Below, piece by piece: positions 45,135 through 55,909 of a DNA stretch of 64,000 nt (position 1 is its first letter; each line of letters opens with the position of its first letter). Made by a program: the position numbers and the translations under genes. Under the pieces are notes generated by a model that worked only from the letters and a program-made list of their open reading frames with translations, was not told the DNA's origin and ran no database searches. Source of the DNA: Kutzneria kofuensis (GTDB lineage: Bacteria > Actinomycetota > Actinomycetes > Mycobacteriales > Pseudonocardiaceae); assembly GCF_014203355.1 (NCBI RefSeq), contig NZ_JACHIR010000001.1:6946038-7010037 (forward strand). The letters run 5' to 3'.

Positions 45135-45151
45135 CGATGCGCTGCGCATCG
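45135..45151. promoter_or_regulatory. 17-nt palindrome in the polyamine operon upstream region
   Basis: CGATGCGCTGCGCATCG (45135-45151) is a perfect inverted repeat around a central T, 66 nt above the decarboxylase start. It lies in the 190-bp gap before the E1 gene's stop. It could be an operator; no regulator is identified. Confidence 0.4.
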
Positions 45152-45259
45152 CGGCGAGTCATGGTAAGGCCTCGATGGCCCTGTTGGCGACCATCACCCC
45201 CTGTTGGGGCAATCGGACCGGGGTGGCACCCCTCACACTCCGGGCCCGCTCGGTGAACG

Positions 45260-47391
<2,132 letters not shown>

Positions 47392-47395
<4 letters not shown>

Positions 47396-48549
47396 CGGTA
47401 CGCACCGATCCCGGTGATCGCCTCGCCGAGCACCAGCGTGTGGATCTCGCTGGTGCCCTCGTAGGTCAGCACCGACTCCAGGTTGTTGGCGTGCCGCAGC
47501 ACCGGGTACTCGGTGGTGATGCCGCTGGCGGCGAGGATGGTCCGGGCCTGCCGGGCGATCTCCAGCGCCGCCCGGACGTTGTTCAGCTTGCCGAAGCTGA
47601 CGTGTGCGGTCTCGCACCGGCCGGCGTCCTTGAGTCGTCCGATGTGGACGGCGGTGAGGAACGCCTTCTCCAGCTCCAGTGCCATCTCCACCAGCTTCGA
47701 CTGCGTCAGCTGGAAACCGGCGATGGGTCGGTCGAACTGCACCCGGGTCTTGGCGTAGTCCAGCGCCGTCGCGTAGCAGTCGCGGGCCGCGCCGACCGCG
47801 CCCCACAGGATGCCGAACCTGGCCTCGTTCAGGCACGACAACGGAGCTTTGAGGCCACGGCTTTCCGGCAGCACGGCGTCGGCCGGCAGGACGACGTCGT
47901 CCAGAACCAGCTCCGAGGTGATGGAGGCCCGCAGCGACAACTTGTCCTTGATGTCACGGGTGGTGAAACCCTTGGTGCCGCGGGGAACCAGGAAGCCGCG
48001 GACGCCGTCATCGGCGCGGGCCCAGACCACGGCGACGTCCGCGATGCCACCGTTGGTGATCCACAGCTTGCCGCCGTTGAGGACCCACTCGCCGTTGGTC
48101 AGTCTCGCTGTCGTGCGCATGCCGGCCGGGTTGCTGCCGAAATCCGGTTCCGTCAGGCCGAAGCAGCCGATCAGCTCGCCGGCGGCCATCTTCGGCAGCC
48201 ACTGCTGCTTCTGCTCCTCGGAGCCGAACTTGTGGATCGCCGTCATGGCCAGGGATCCCTGCACGGACACGAAGCTGCGCAGGCCGCTGTCCACGGCCTC
48301 CAGCTCCATGCAGGCGATCCCGTACGCCGTCGCGCTGGCGCCGGCGCAGCCGTAGCCCTGCAGGTGCATGCCGAACAGGCCCAGCTCGCCCAGTTCCGGC
48401 GCCAGCTCCCGGGGGAAGGTGCCGTCGGCGAACCAGCGGCCCACGTTCGGCCGCACCTTCGCGTCCACGAACTGCCGCACCGTGTCCCGGATCAGCCGCT
48501 CCTCGTCGGAGAAGCCGTCGGCGACGCCGAGCAGGTCGATCGGGTCCAT
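47392..48549 (-). CDS. Acyl-CoA dehydrogenase, glutaryl-CoA dehydrogenase-like
   Basis: 385 aa. The GCDH-type signatures are VDSGLRSFVSVQGSLAM near residue 85, FGSEEQKQQWLPKMAAGELIGCFGLTEPDFGSNP, and the catalytic-base region LESVLTYEGTSEIHTL, whose Glu is in the GCDH position. Glutaryl-CoA dehydrogenase oxidises and decarboxylates glutaryl-CoA to crotonyl-CoA, the last specific step of lysine/tryptophan breakdown. The start is 1 nt after the aldehyde dehydrogenase stop, and its 3' end overlaps the E1 start. Confidence 0.85.
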
Positions 48550-48550
48550 G

Positions 48551-50128
48551 TCAGTCCTCCAACCGGAACGCCAGGTCGGCCTGGGGCAGTTCGACCATGT
48601 CCATCTGGGCCTTCTGCAGCTTGCCGGCGTAGTCCCAGTTCATCGACTGCCAGCGGGTGAACTGGTCGAGCACCCACACGCCCGACTGCCGGCTTCCGTT
48701 GCCGGACAGGCCGTTCCCGCCGAACGGCAGGTGCGCCTCCGCGCCCGAGGTCGAGTTGTTCACGCTGATCATGCCGGCCCGGCAGCGCTCGCGGAACCGG
48801 AAAGCGTTGCTGGGATCGGTGGTGTAGATCGCGGCCGACAGGCCGTAGCCGTGGCCGTTGGCGAGGTCGACCGCCTCGTCGAATGTGTCGAAAGTGCCGA
48901 CGCCGACCAGCGGACCGAAGGTTTCCGTGCGGTACAGGTCGTCCTGCGCGGTGACACCGTCCACGATGGTCGGGTGCACGAAGACGCCCCGCTCGGCATC
49001 GCCCACGAAACCCTTGCGGGGATTGGCATCGGTGATCCGACCGGTGCCGGTCGAGCCGTGCACCGTGTGGTGCGGCTGGACGAGGTCGAGGTACTGCTCG
49101 AAGCGTTCCGCGTAGCGGGTGTCGATCAACGGTCCGTAGAGGACGCCCTGGCTCGGGTCGCCGACGACCGCGTTCTCCACCGCCGTGACGAATCGGCTCA
49201 GGAACTCGTCGTGCACCTCGCGCTGCACGAAGACCGTGCCCAGCGACGTGCAGCGCTGGCCGGCCGAGCCGAAGCCGCTGAACAGGGCGCCTTCCACGGC
49301 CAGGTCCAGGTTCGCGTCCGCCATCACCACGAGCGGGTTCTTGCCGCCCAGTTCCAGGCACGGCGACTGCAGGTACCGCCCGCACAGCTCGCTGATCGCC
49401 CGGCCGACCTCCGTGGAGCCCGTGAAGCCGACCTTGTCGATCAGGCCGGCCCGGAGCGCCAGCTCCAGACCCGTGAAGGTCGCCTTGCCGTCGGCCTGAA
49501 CCAGGTTCAGGACACCCTGGGGCACGCCCGCGTGCCAGGCCAGCTCCGCCAGCGCCTGGCCCACGGCCGCCGACAACTCCGCCGGCTTCCACACCACGGT
49601 GTTGCCGCACAGCAGCGCCGGCACCAGGTACCAGGACGGCACCGCCGCCGGGAAGTTCGCCGCCGTGACGATCGCCGTCACGCCGACCGGGACGCGGAAG
49701 GTGAACAGCTGCTTGTCCGGCATCTCGCTCGGCACCGTCTGGCCGTACAGGCGGCGGCCCTCGCCGAGGAAGAAGTCGCAGGTGTCGACGATCTCCTGCA
49801 CCTCGCCCAGCGACTCCGCGTACGGCTTGCCGATCTCGCGGGTGATCAGCCGGGCCAGCGCCTCCTTGTTCGCCTCGACCAGCCGGCCCAGCCGGGCGAT
49901 CACCTGGCCGCGGACCGGGGCCGGGATCTTCGCCCACTCCGGCTGCGCATCGCGGGCGGCCTGCGCGGCTGCCAGGACTGTTTCGGCCCCGGCCAGCTTC
50001 ACCTCGGCGACGACGTCGTCGAGGTTCGCGGGGTTGCGGGAGAGGAGAACGCCGCCTTCGGCCTGCTGGTCGGGGACGCCGGCGACAACGGACGCGCACT
50101 TGTGCTGCATGGCTTCTACCTTGGCCAA
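48551..50128 (-). CDS. ALDH7-like aldehyde dehydrogenase (aminoadipate semialdehyde/piperideine-6-carboxylate type)
   Basis: 525 aa. The catalytic Cys is in GSAGQRCTS, the general-base Glu in LELGGKNP and the NAD-binding FTGSTEVGRAI is present. Antiquitin-like features are LGEVQEIVDTCDFFLG, VLYGPLIDTRY and NNSTSGAEAHLPFGG. ALDH7/Pcd enzymes oxidise 2-aminoadipate semialdehyde (P6C) to 2-aminoadipate in lysine degradation. First of three tightly packed genes; the divergent amino-acid dehydrogenase starts 116 nt away. Confidence 0.85.
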   Translation of the reverse strand: MAKVEAMQHKCASVVAGVPDQQAEGGVLLSRNPANLDDVVAEVKLAGAETVLAAAQAARDAQPEWAKIPAPVRGQVIARLGRLVEANKEALARLITREIGKPYAESLGEVQEIVDTCDFFLGEGRRLYGQTVPSEMPDKQLFTFRVPVGVTAIVTAANFPAAVPSWYLVPALLCGNTVVWKPAELSAAVGQALAELAWHAGVPQGVLNLVQADGKATFTGLELALRAGLIDKVGFTGSTEVGRAISELCGRYLQSPCLELGGKNPLVVMADANLDLAVEGALFSGFGSAGQRCTSLGTVFVQREVHDEFLSRFVTAVENAVVGDPSQGVLYGPLIDTRYAERFEQYLDLVQPHHTVHGSTGTGRITDANPRKGFVGDAERGVFVHPTIVDGVTAQDDLYRTETFGPLVGVGTFDTFDEAVDLANGHGYGLSAAIYTTDPSNAFRFRERCRAGMISVNNSTSGAEAHLPFGGNGLSGNGSRQSGVWVLDQFTRWQSMNWDYAGKLQKAQMDMVELPQADLAFRLED

Positions 50129-50244
50129 TCCGGTGTTCCACCGCCAACTCCGCGAGCCCTCGGGCTGGTGGGGTTAAGGTTCAGCAGCCCTGTAGCTCGG
50201 ATCCCAGAGCCCTTTTCCTCCTGCATGTCGCTAGCGTGGGCCGC

Positions 50245-51366
50245 ATGTTCGAGCTGATGGACGAGTGGGGCCCGGAGAAGGTCGTCTGCGTGTCCGACCC
50301 GCGGACCGGCATGAAGGGCGTGCTGGTCATCGACAACACCGCGCGCGGCATGGGCAAGGGCGGCACCCGGATGAGCCCGACGCTGTCCGTCGGCGAGGTC
50401 GCCCGGCTCGCCCGGGTCATGACCTGGAAATGGGCCGGCGTCGACCTGTTCTTCGGCGGCGCCAAGGCCGGCATCCGCTTCGACCCGTCGTCGCCCGACA
50501 AGGAAGCCGCCCTGCGGGCCTTCGTCCGACTCCTGTCCAACGAGATCCCTCGCGAGTACGTCATCGGCCTCGACATGGGGCTCACCGAGCGTGACGCCGC
50601 CATCGTGCAGGACGAGCTCCGGGATCGTGGGGCCGCCGTCGGCACCCCCGCCGAGCTGGGCGGTGTCCCTTACGACGAGCTCGGCGTCACCGGCTTCGGC
50701 GTAGCCGAAGCCACCGACGCCGTCTTCCCGCTTGCCGGTCAGCGGGTCGTCATCCAGGGCCTCGGCGCCGTCGGCCGCGCCGCCGCCCGGCGGTGTGCGG
50801 AGCTCGGCGCCACCATCGTCGCCGTCTCCTCGGCTCTTGGTGCCGTGCACGACCCGTCCGGCCTGGACCTGGATCGTTTGCTGGCCGTCCCCGGCGACGC
50901 CGCCGTCCTCGAATACTCCGGCGGGCAACGCCTACCCCTCGGCGCGGAGTTGCTGGTCCCCACCGACGTCCTGGCTCCTTGCGCCCTCCAGGACGTCATC
51001 GACGCGTCCCTCGCCTCCCGCCTGTCCTGCCGCTTCGTCGTCGAAGGCGCCAACATGCCCACCTCCGCCGACGCCCAGCAGGTCCTGGCCTCCCGTGGCA
51101 TCCCCGTCCTCCCGGACTTCATCGCCAACGCCGGCGGGGTAGTGGCTGCCGCCTACGCCATGGACGCCCGCCACTCCGCCTTCCGCCCCGACCCCGCCGC
51201 CATCTACGCCACCATCTCGTCCAAGCTCCGCGCCAACGCCGCCACCGTCCTGGAGGCGGCTTCGACCACCGGCGCCACCCCGCACCAAGCCGCCCGCGCC
51301 CTGGCCGAGCAGCGGGTTCGCACCGCCATGGAACTCCGCGGCCGAACCCCCGTCACCCGGGATTAG
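50245..51366 (+). CDS. Glu/Leu/Phe/Val-type amino-acid dehydrogenase
   Basis: 373 aa from ATG 50245; GTG 50236 is in frame and no Shine-Dalgarno is seen, so the transcript may be leaderless. The catalytic-domain motif MTWKWAGVDLFFGGAKAGI carries the expected Lys residues. The Rossmann domain has VIQGLGAVGRAAAR, and VEGANMPTSADA and LPDFIANAGGV complete the ELFV fold. It should oxidatively deaminate an L-amino acid to the 2-oxoacid. Beside the putative lysine/aminoadipate genes, the substrate could be 2-aminoadipate; leucine/valine or glutamate are the standard alternatives. Confidence 0.88.
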   Translation: MFELMDEWGPEKVVCVSDPRTGMKGVLVIDNTARGMGKGGTRMSPTLSVGEVARLARVMTWKWAGVDLFFGGAKAGIRFDPSSPDKEAALRAFVRLLSNEIPREYVIGLDMGLTERDAAIVQDELRDRGAAVGTPAELGGVPYDELGVTGFGVAEATDAVFPLAGQRVVIQGLGAVGRAAARRCAELGATIVAVSSALGAVHDPSGLDLDRLLAVPGDAAVLEYSGGQRLPLGAELLVPTDVLAPCALQDVIDASLASRLSCRFVVEGANMPTSADAQQVLASRGIPVLPDFIANAGGVVAAAYAMDARHSAFRPDPAAIYATISSKLRANAATVLEAASTTGATPHQAARALAEQRVRTAMELRGRTPVTRD

Positions 51367-51459
51367 CGGGACTTCGGGGCCTTGCCGGCCAAGGACCTCG
51401 CCGTGCTGCCGCTGATCGACCTCACGGTCCCGAGATCAGCGAACCCCAAACGCAGTGAC

Positions 51460-51678
51460 TCACGCGGCTTCGACAGTGGTCGCGATGACAGTGCTCGGGC
51501 GGGGCATGGGTTCGCCGAGTTCGCGCATGACGTCAAGGTGGCCCTGGATGGCTTCCCGCATCTCCTGCAAGGTCTCCTCGGGGGTGTCGCCAAGGGCGAC
51601 GCATCCGGGCAGGTCGGGAGACCACGCGCCGTAACCACCGTCCTCGGCGCGTTCGACGATGATCGCGAACGTGCTCAC
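51460..51678 (-). CDS. hicB: HicB family antitoxin
   Basis: 72 aa from GTG 51678, with AGGAGG 8 nt upstream. The HicB fold is clear: FAIIVERAEDGGYGAWSPDLPG, then CVALGDTPEETLQEMREAI and the helical end. There is no C-terminal DNA-binding extension, as in the short class. The partner hicA immediately upstream is broken by insertion sequences, so this is an orphan antitoxin. Confidence 0.88.
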   Translation of the reverse strand: MSTFAIIVERAEDGGYGAWSPDLPGCVALGDTPEETLQEMREAIQGHLDVMRELGEPMPRPSTVIATTVEAA

Positions 51679-51756
51679 TGGGGCCTCCTGCCAAGTCCCG
51701 GTCGTTCGATGTAGCCGCCATCCGTCCGCCTCAATCAGCTTGATGATCTCGCTTAG

Positions 51757-53124
51757 TACGACAACGACAGGTCGTGATGTTGTCTCCGGTGGTGGCTAGC
51801 TCGGGCACGGGCCTGGCTAACCAACCGCCACCGTGACCAGTGCAGGATGTGATCGACGGTGTGGGCGGAACGGACCACGACCCGGTTCCATAACCGGCGA
51901 ACCTCGTTGACCGACAACGGGATCACGGTCTGACCATCGCCAGCAACGGAGCCCCCTTTTCAACGGTTGGCCGTGTGATCACCAGGAACGCCAACGCCGT
52001 CATCGACAGCGTGACGTGCCGGTACCACGCCTGGTAACCCCGCGCCTGGTAGTGATCCAGACCGGTCTCGTTCTTCGCCGTCTGGAAACACTCCTCGATC
52101 GCCCAGCGGCTGCCCGCGACACGAACCAGCTCCGCCAAGCTGGTATCGGCAGGCCCGAAACACACGTAGTAGGCGATGTCGGTCGGATCGCTGACCGAAC
52201 GCCGAGCCAGCAGCCAGTGCCCCCAACCCCGCCGGCGCAACGGCCGGATCTCCACCGCCGTCCAGTCCGACACCCGAGGGCCACGAACTCCGTCCCCGCA
52301 GCTGAGCCGCTGCCAATCTGCGTCCGCGACGTCCGCAATCATCCGCGCAACCCGGACCTTGGCCAAGTGCATCGACACCACCATCGCCGACTTGGGCACC
52401 GCCACCACATGCGGGACGTCCACGGTCTCCAACCACAGCCGGAACTTCGTGTCCTGCCCGTACAACTCGTCGGCGGTCACCCATCCGAACGGCACCTCCG
52501 TCGCGAGCGCACGCTCGATCATCCGGCGGGCCAGCACCTGTTTGGTCGCGAACTCCACCTCGTCATCAATGCCAGCCGCCCGGCACCGGTCACGATCATC
52601 GGTCCAGTCCTTGGGCAGATACAACTCCCGATCAATCAGCGCACGACCGCGTGGTGAGGCATACGCCAGAAATACCCCGATCTGCGAGTTCTCGATCCGG
52701 CCGGCAGTGCCCGAGTACTGCCGTGCGACTCCTGCGGAGTGGGCACCCTTCTTCAGAAAGCCGGTCTCGTCGACGATGAGCACCCCCTGCTCACCGTCAC
52801 CGATGCGTTCCACAACCGCGGCACGCACGTCGTCACGCAAGCCATCGGTGTCCCACGCGTAGAAGTTCAGCAACCGCTGCATGCCTTCCGGCCCCGCATC
52901 CCCGGCGGCCTCGGCCAGCGTCCACCCGTTCTTCCGCTCGATCTCGGCGAGCAATCCCTTGACATACCAGCGCATCCGGCGCCGCGACTCCACTCGGGGG
53001 AACCTGCCGGCGAACCGGCCCAGAAACGCCTCGAAGCTCGCCGACCAGTCCGCCACCATCTCCGCCAACACAACAAGATCAACTACCAGAGTCCGGACCT
53101 AGATTACAACCTGTCGTTGTCGTA
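51757..53124 (-). mobile_element. IS701-family insertion sequence with intact ends
   Basis: 1368 bp. Terminal inverted repeats are TACGACAACGACAGGT at 51757-51772 and its complement at 53109-53124 (16 of 16). A 4-bp target duplication TTAG lies at 51753-51756 and 53125-53128, matching the YTAR target of IS701 elements. It contains one full transposase gene. It inserted at the TTA-G junction created by the neighbouring IS5-family element, so it arrived second. Confidence 0.9.
51923..53071 (-). CDS. IS701 family transposase
   Basis: 382 aa. The DDE acidic residues are in VLIVDETGFLKKG, VTADELYGQD and the WAIEECFQTAKNETGLDHYQ segment. The N-terminal FAGRFPRVESRRRMRWYVKGL block is typical of actinobacterial IS701 members. 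The protein appears complete and, with intact ends, the element could still be active. Confidence 0.93.
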   Translation of the reverse strand: MLAEMVADWSASFEAFLGRFAGRFPRVESRRRMRWYVKGLLAEIERKNGWTLAEAAGDAGPEGMQRLLNFYAWDTDGLRDDVRAAVVERIGDGEQGVLIVDETGFLKKGAHSAGVARQYSGTAGRIENSQIGVFLAYASPRGRALIDRELYLPKDWTDDRDRCRAAGIDDEVEFATKQVLARRMIERALATEVPFGWVTADELYGQDTKFRLWLETVDVPHVVAVPKSAMVVSMHLAKVRVARMIADVADADWQRLSCGDGVRGPRVSDWTAVEIRPLRRRGWGHWLLARRSVSDPTDIAYYVCFGPADTSLAELVRVAGSRWAIEECFQTAKNETGLDHYQARGYQAWYRHVTLSMTALAFLVITRPTVEKGAPLLAMVRP

Positions 53125-53136
53125 TTAGAGGGTGTC

Positions 53137-53612
53137 TTACGTGGCGGCCTTGGCGAGCCTCTTGAAGCAAGTCAAGGCCGCCGCCAACGTCAGGAACGCG
53201 CAGAAGTGGTTCGCCTTGCGCTCGTACCGCATCGCGAGTCGGCGGTACCCGAACAACCAGGCGATCGTGCGTTCGATGACCCACCGGTGCCGACCCAGCC
53301 GCGCGCTGGACTCAGTGTCTTTGCGGGCGATCCGCACCGCGATCCCCTGCTCGCGTACCCACGCCCGTAACTCCTTGATGTCGTAGGCCTTGTCCGCGTG
53401 CAACTTCGCCGGCTTGCGCCGACGGGGACCACGCCGCGACTTCACTGCGGGGATCGCCCGCACCAACGGTTTGAGCCCGTAGGCGTCGTTGGTGTTGGCC
53501 GCCGACACCGCCACCGACAACGGCAGACCGGCCCGGTCGGACAGCGCGTGGATCTTCGAGCCCGGCTTGCCTCGATCGACCGGGCTCGGACCGGTCAACG
53601 ATCCCCCTTTTT
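53137..53612 (-). CDS. IS5-family transposase, downstream frame (orfB), reached by -1 frameshift
   Basis: The frame continues from the GAAAAAGGGGG slippery run and carries the remaining DDE residues: NDAYGLKPLVRAIP, LHADKAYD with the second Asp, and RHRWVIERTIAWLFGYRRL with the Glu. There is no credible own start. Together orfA and orfB give a full transposase of about 270 aa, so the element looks intact rather than frameshift-damaged. Confidence 0.85.
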
Positions 53613-53954
53613 CGCCCGCACCGCCGCCGCGTCCACCACCACCCGCGACCAATCGATCAAGCCCTGGCCGCCCAACTCGTCCAAGACCGCCCGATGCACC
53701 CGTGGCCACAGGCCCGCTTTGGTCCACTCGGTGAACCTGCGGTGCGCGGTCGGCACTGTGACCCCGAACGACGGCGGTAGATGCCGCCAGGCGCAGCCGC
53801 TGGTCAACACGAACACGATCGCGGTGAACACCGCCCGGTCGTCCACCGGCGTCGTCCCACCGCCCTGCCGACGCGGCGTGAACTGTGGGACCAACGGCGC
53901 GACCAGTGCCCACAACTCGTCGGGCACCAGCCGCTGCGACAACGCATCCGTCAC
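53595..53954 (-). CDS. IS5-family transposase, upstream frame (orfA)
   Basis: 119 aa containing the DUF4096-like N-terminal region (VPDELWALVAPLVPQF, then GCAWRHLPPSFG) and the first catalytic Asp in VVVDAAAVRAKK. It ends at a stop just past the run of five A and five G (53603-53612 on the complement). A -1 shift there enters the downstream frame. Confidence 0.9.
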   Translation of the reverse strand: MTDALSQRLVPDELWALVAPLVPQFTPRRQGGGTTPVDDRAVFTAIVFVLTSGCAWRHLPPSFGVTVPTAHRRFTEWTKAGLWPRVHRAVLDELGGQGLIDWSRVVVDAAAVRAKKGDR

Positions 53955-54009
53955 AACGTCTGATCATGGCAGCGGCCGAGCAAGATCCACGTGAGACGAG
54001 CTCTTACTT

Positions 54010-54414
54010 TCAACGGCACTGGTCAGCCCCGACGAGGTCCGCGGTCAGTAGCGCGAACACCAGCTGGTCCGCCTCGTCCGGCGTGAACACGACGATGACC
54101 TGCTGGTCGTCGGGCAGCAGCAGGTACAACTCCATGGGCAGGCGTTCGGCGTGCGGATTGACCCACCACTGGTGCGGGTGCACGCCGAGCAGCCAGTCGC
54201 CGTGTTCGGCGTGCCGGCAGGGGACGCCGAGGCTGTCGCCTTCGCGGAGGGCCTCGGCGAGCTCGTCGATGTGCCGGCCACGAACGGACACGGTGAACAG
54301 GGAAGTGCCGGTCAGGCGGATGGTGGCCATCCGGGAGCGGCGGTCGTGCCGGACGGTGGTGACGGTCGTGGTGCCGTCGGGAAGCCGGCAGGGAACTGTA
54401 CGGGGAGCGAACAT
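54010..54414 (-). CDS. Unknown protein next to the former hicA start
   Basis: 134 aa from ATG 54414. It is a mixed alpha/beta protein with a WWVNPHAERLPMELYLLLPDDQ core and VIVVFTPDEADQLVFAL near the end. No family is recognised. Its TGA stop overlaps the reconstructed TTG start of hicA (TTGA), so it may once have been cotranscribed with hicAB. The right end of the IS5-family element and its TTA duplication lie immediately downstream of its stop, leaving the gene intact. Confidence 0.6.
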   Translation of the reverse strand: MFAPRTVPCRLPDGTTTVTTVRHDRRSRMATIRLTGTSLFTVSVRGRHIDELAEALREGDSLGVPCRHAEHGDWLLGVHPHQWWVNPHAERLPMELYLLLPDDQQVIVVFTPDEADQLVFALLTADLVGADQCR

Positions 54415-54504
54415 CGTTGCGCCTCAAGGGTTCGAATGCCATGGGCTGTTCGAACCCTTCGCGGGCCAACGCCTCGCCGCCCGTGCGCCGGGCTTGCCGC
54501 GATC

Positions 54505-55830
54505 CTAGCGGCTGGGCACCGGGTCGCGGTTGTCGATCACCCCGTCGGTTGACGCGACAACCTTCGAACGGCGTAGGTGCACCAGGGTGAAGACGGCGGT
54601 GACGAGGTAGGCGATCAGGTACTCGTTACGGGTGACGACGTCGCCGGACCAGTCGATCATCCAGATGCCGGTGCTGGCCCGCGCGCCGGGATCGTGCACG
54701 GGGAAGCTGACGGGCCACGCGAAGGCGGTGATGTACACGTACGCGGTCAGTACCCACATGGACGCCTTGCCGGTGGTCAGGGCCCGGTGCAGCGCGAACA
54801 CGGCCAGCGGCACGAACCACACCCAGTGGTGCGACCACGAGTAGGGCGACACGGCGGTGGAGCAGAGCCCGATGACGCTGACGGCGAGCAGTTCCTCGCC
54901 ACGCCGGTGCGCCAGCATGGCGGCGCCGAAGCCGAGGGCGCCGATGAGCAGCGCCAGCACGACCCACACGTTCTGGGTGGCCTCGGGCGGCGACACGAGC
55001 CGGGCCAGGAAACCACGCAGCGTCTGGTTGCCGGTCGACCACACGTCACCCACCCGGGCGACTTCGCTGAACTTCTGTCCCAGCCAGTAGCTGGAGGCGT
55101 CGTGCGGCTTGAGGACGAACCCCAGCGCGATGGTGCCGACGAAGCTGGCGAACGCCACGCCGGCGGCCTTGAACTGCCTGGTCAGCAGCAGGTACGGGAT
55201 GAAGACCAGCGGCGTCAGCTTGATGCCGGCGGCGATGCCGACGCCGACGCCCATCCAGTTCGACTTGCGGGTGCGCAGCAGGTCGGCGACCACGATCGCC
55301 AGCAGCAGGACGTTGATCTGCCCCAGGTACAGCGTGGTCCGCACCGGCTCGAACATCAGCGCCAGCGCGGTGCCCAGCAGCACGATCCCGACGGCCGCCC
55401 GGTCCCGCCGGTAGCCCATCCAGCGCCAGCACCTCGCCACCGCGAACAGCAGCAGGAGCACCGTCACGACGGTGTACACGACCTCGGTGCCGACCAGCGG
55501 CAGCAGCGCCAGCGGGGCGAAGATGATCGCGGCGAACGGGGTGTAGGTGAACATCAGGCTGGCCACCAGCGGGTGGTCGTACAGCGGCCGCCCGTCCAGC
55601 ACGGCCAGGCCGCCGGCCCGGTACACCTCCAGGTCGATCTGCATCCACATGCCGACCGGCCAGATGATCGTGCACACCACGAACCACGCCAGCACCGCCG
55701 CGATCAACCACGGCGTCGCCCGGCGCAGCCAGACCGGCACCGCCAGCGTCGGCGCGCCCTCGGTCGGCGTCCGCAGGAAAGAGTCGGCGACCCGGGTCCA
55801 GAATCCACGGGTGGTCTTCACGTCCGACAC
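54505..55830 (-). CDS. GT87 polyprenyl-phosphate-mannose-dependent glycosyltransferase
   Basis: 441 aa from GTG 55830, with AGGAG 5 nt upstream. There are about 11 TM segments. The first extracytoplasmic loop carries the GT87/GT-C acidic residue (WMQIDLEVYRAGG), followed by GRPLYDHPL and later SPYSWSHHWVW. This is the pattern of the PimE-like alpha-1,2-mannosyltransferases. It should transfer mannose from polyprenyl-phosphate-mannose to a lipoglycan or other cell-wall acceptor outside the membrane. Confidence 0.9.
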   Translation of the reverse strand: MSDVKTTRGFWTRVADSFLRTPTEGAPTLAVPVWLRRATPWLIAAVLAWFVVCTIIWPVGMWMQIDLEVYRAGGLAVLDGRPLYDHPLVASLMFTYTPFAAIIFAPLALLPLVGTEVVYTVVTVLLLLFAVARCWRWMGYRRDRAAVGIVLLGTALALMFEPVRTTLYLGQINVLLLAIVVADLLRTRKSNWMGVGVGIAAGIKLTPLVFIPYLLLTRQFKAAGVAFASFVGTIALGFVLKPHDASSYWLGQKFSEVARVGDVWSTGNQTLRGFLARLVSPPEATQNVWVVLALLIGALGFGAAMLAHRRGEELLAVSVIGLCSTAVSPYSWSHHWVWFVPLAVFALHRALTTGKASMWVLTAYVYITAFAWPVSFPVHDPGARASTGIWMIDWSGDVVTRNEYLIAYLVTAVFTLVHLRRSKVVASTDGVIDNRDPVPSR

Positions 55831-55909
55831 TGCGCTCCTTCGTGAAATGCCCACGATCGGGCGCTTGACCAGCCAGTTCGGGGATTGTCAACCACGGTAA
55901 CACGGGCCG

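Larger units (their letters stand above)
53128..54003 (-). mobile_element. IS5-family insertion sequence (two-frame transposase)
   Basis: 876 bp. The ends GAGGGTGTCTTACGTGG (53128-53144) and GAGCTCGTCTCACGTGG (complement of 53987-54003) match at 13 of 17 positions. A 3-bp target duplication TTA lies at 53125-53127 and 54004-54006. The short target site and the orfA/orfB layout fit the IS427-like branch of IS5. It inserted into codons 3-4 of hicA. Confidence 0.85.
51697..54019 (-). pseudogene. hicA: hicA toxin gene, disrupted by two insertion sequences and 3'-truncated
   Basis: Minus-strand 51752-51697 encodes SEIIKLIEADGWRLHRTTG, the HicA N-terminus, and the bases at 54013-54007 supply the lost start. 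Removing both elements and one TTA gives TTG-AAA-GTA-AGC-GAG, that is (M)KVSEIIKLIEADGW, a textbook HicA start; GTG 54019 is an alternative. About 40 C-terminal codons, including the catalytic His region, are missing before hicB. The toxin cannot be made. Confidence 0.8.

Noticed and set aside
53137-53967. Frameshift-inactivated IS5 transposase
   Set aside because: The A5G5 run and the exact -1 phase of the second frame indicate programmed frameshifting, and the ends and target duplications are intact.
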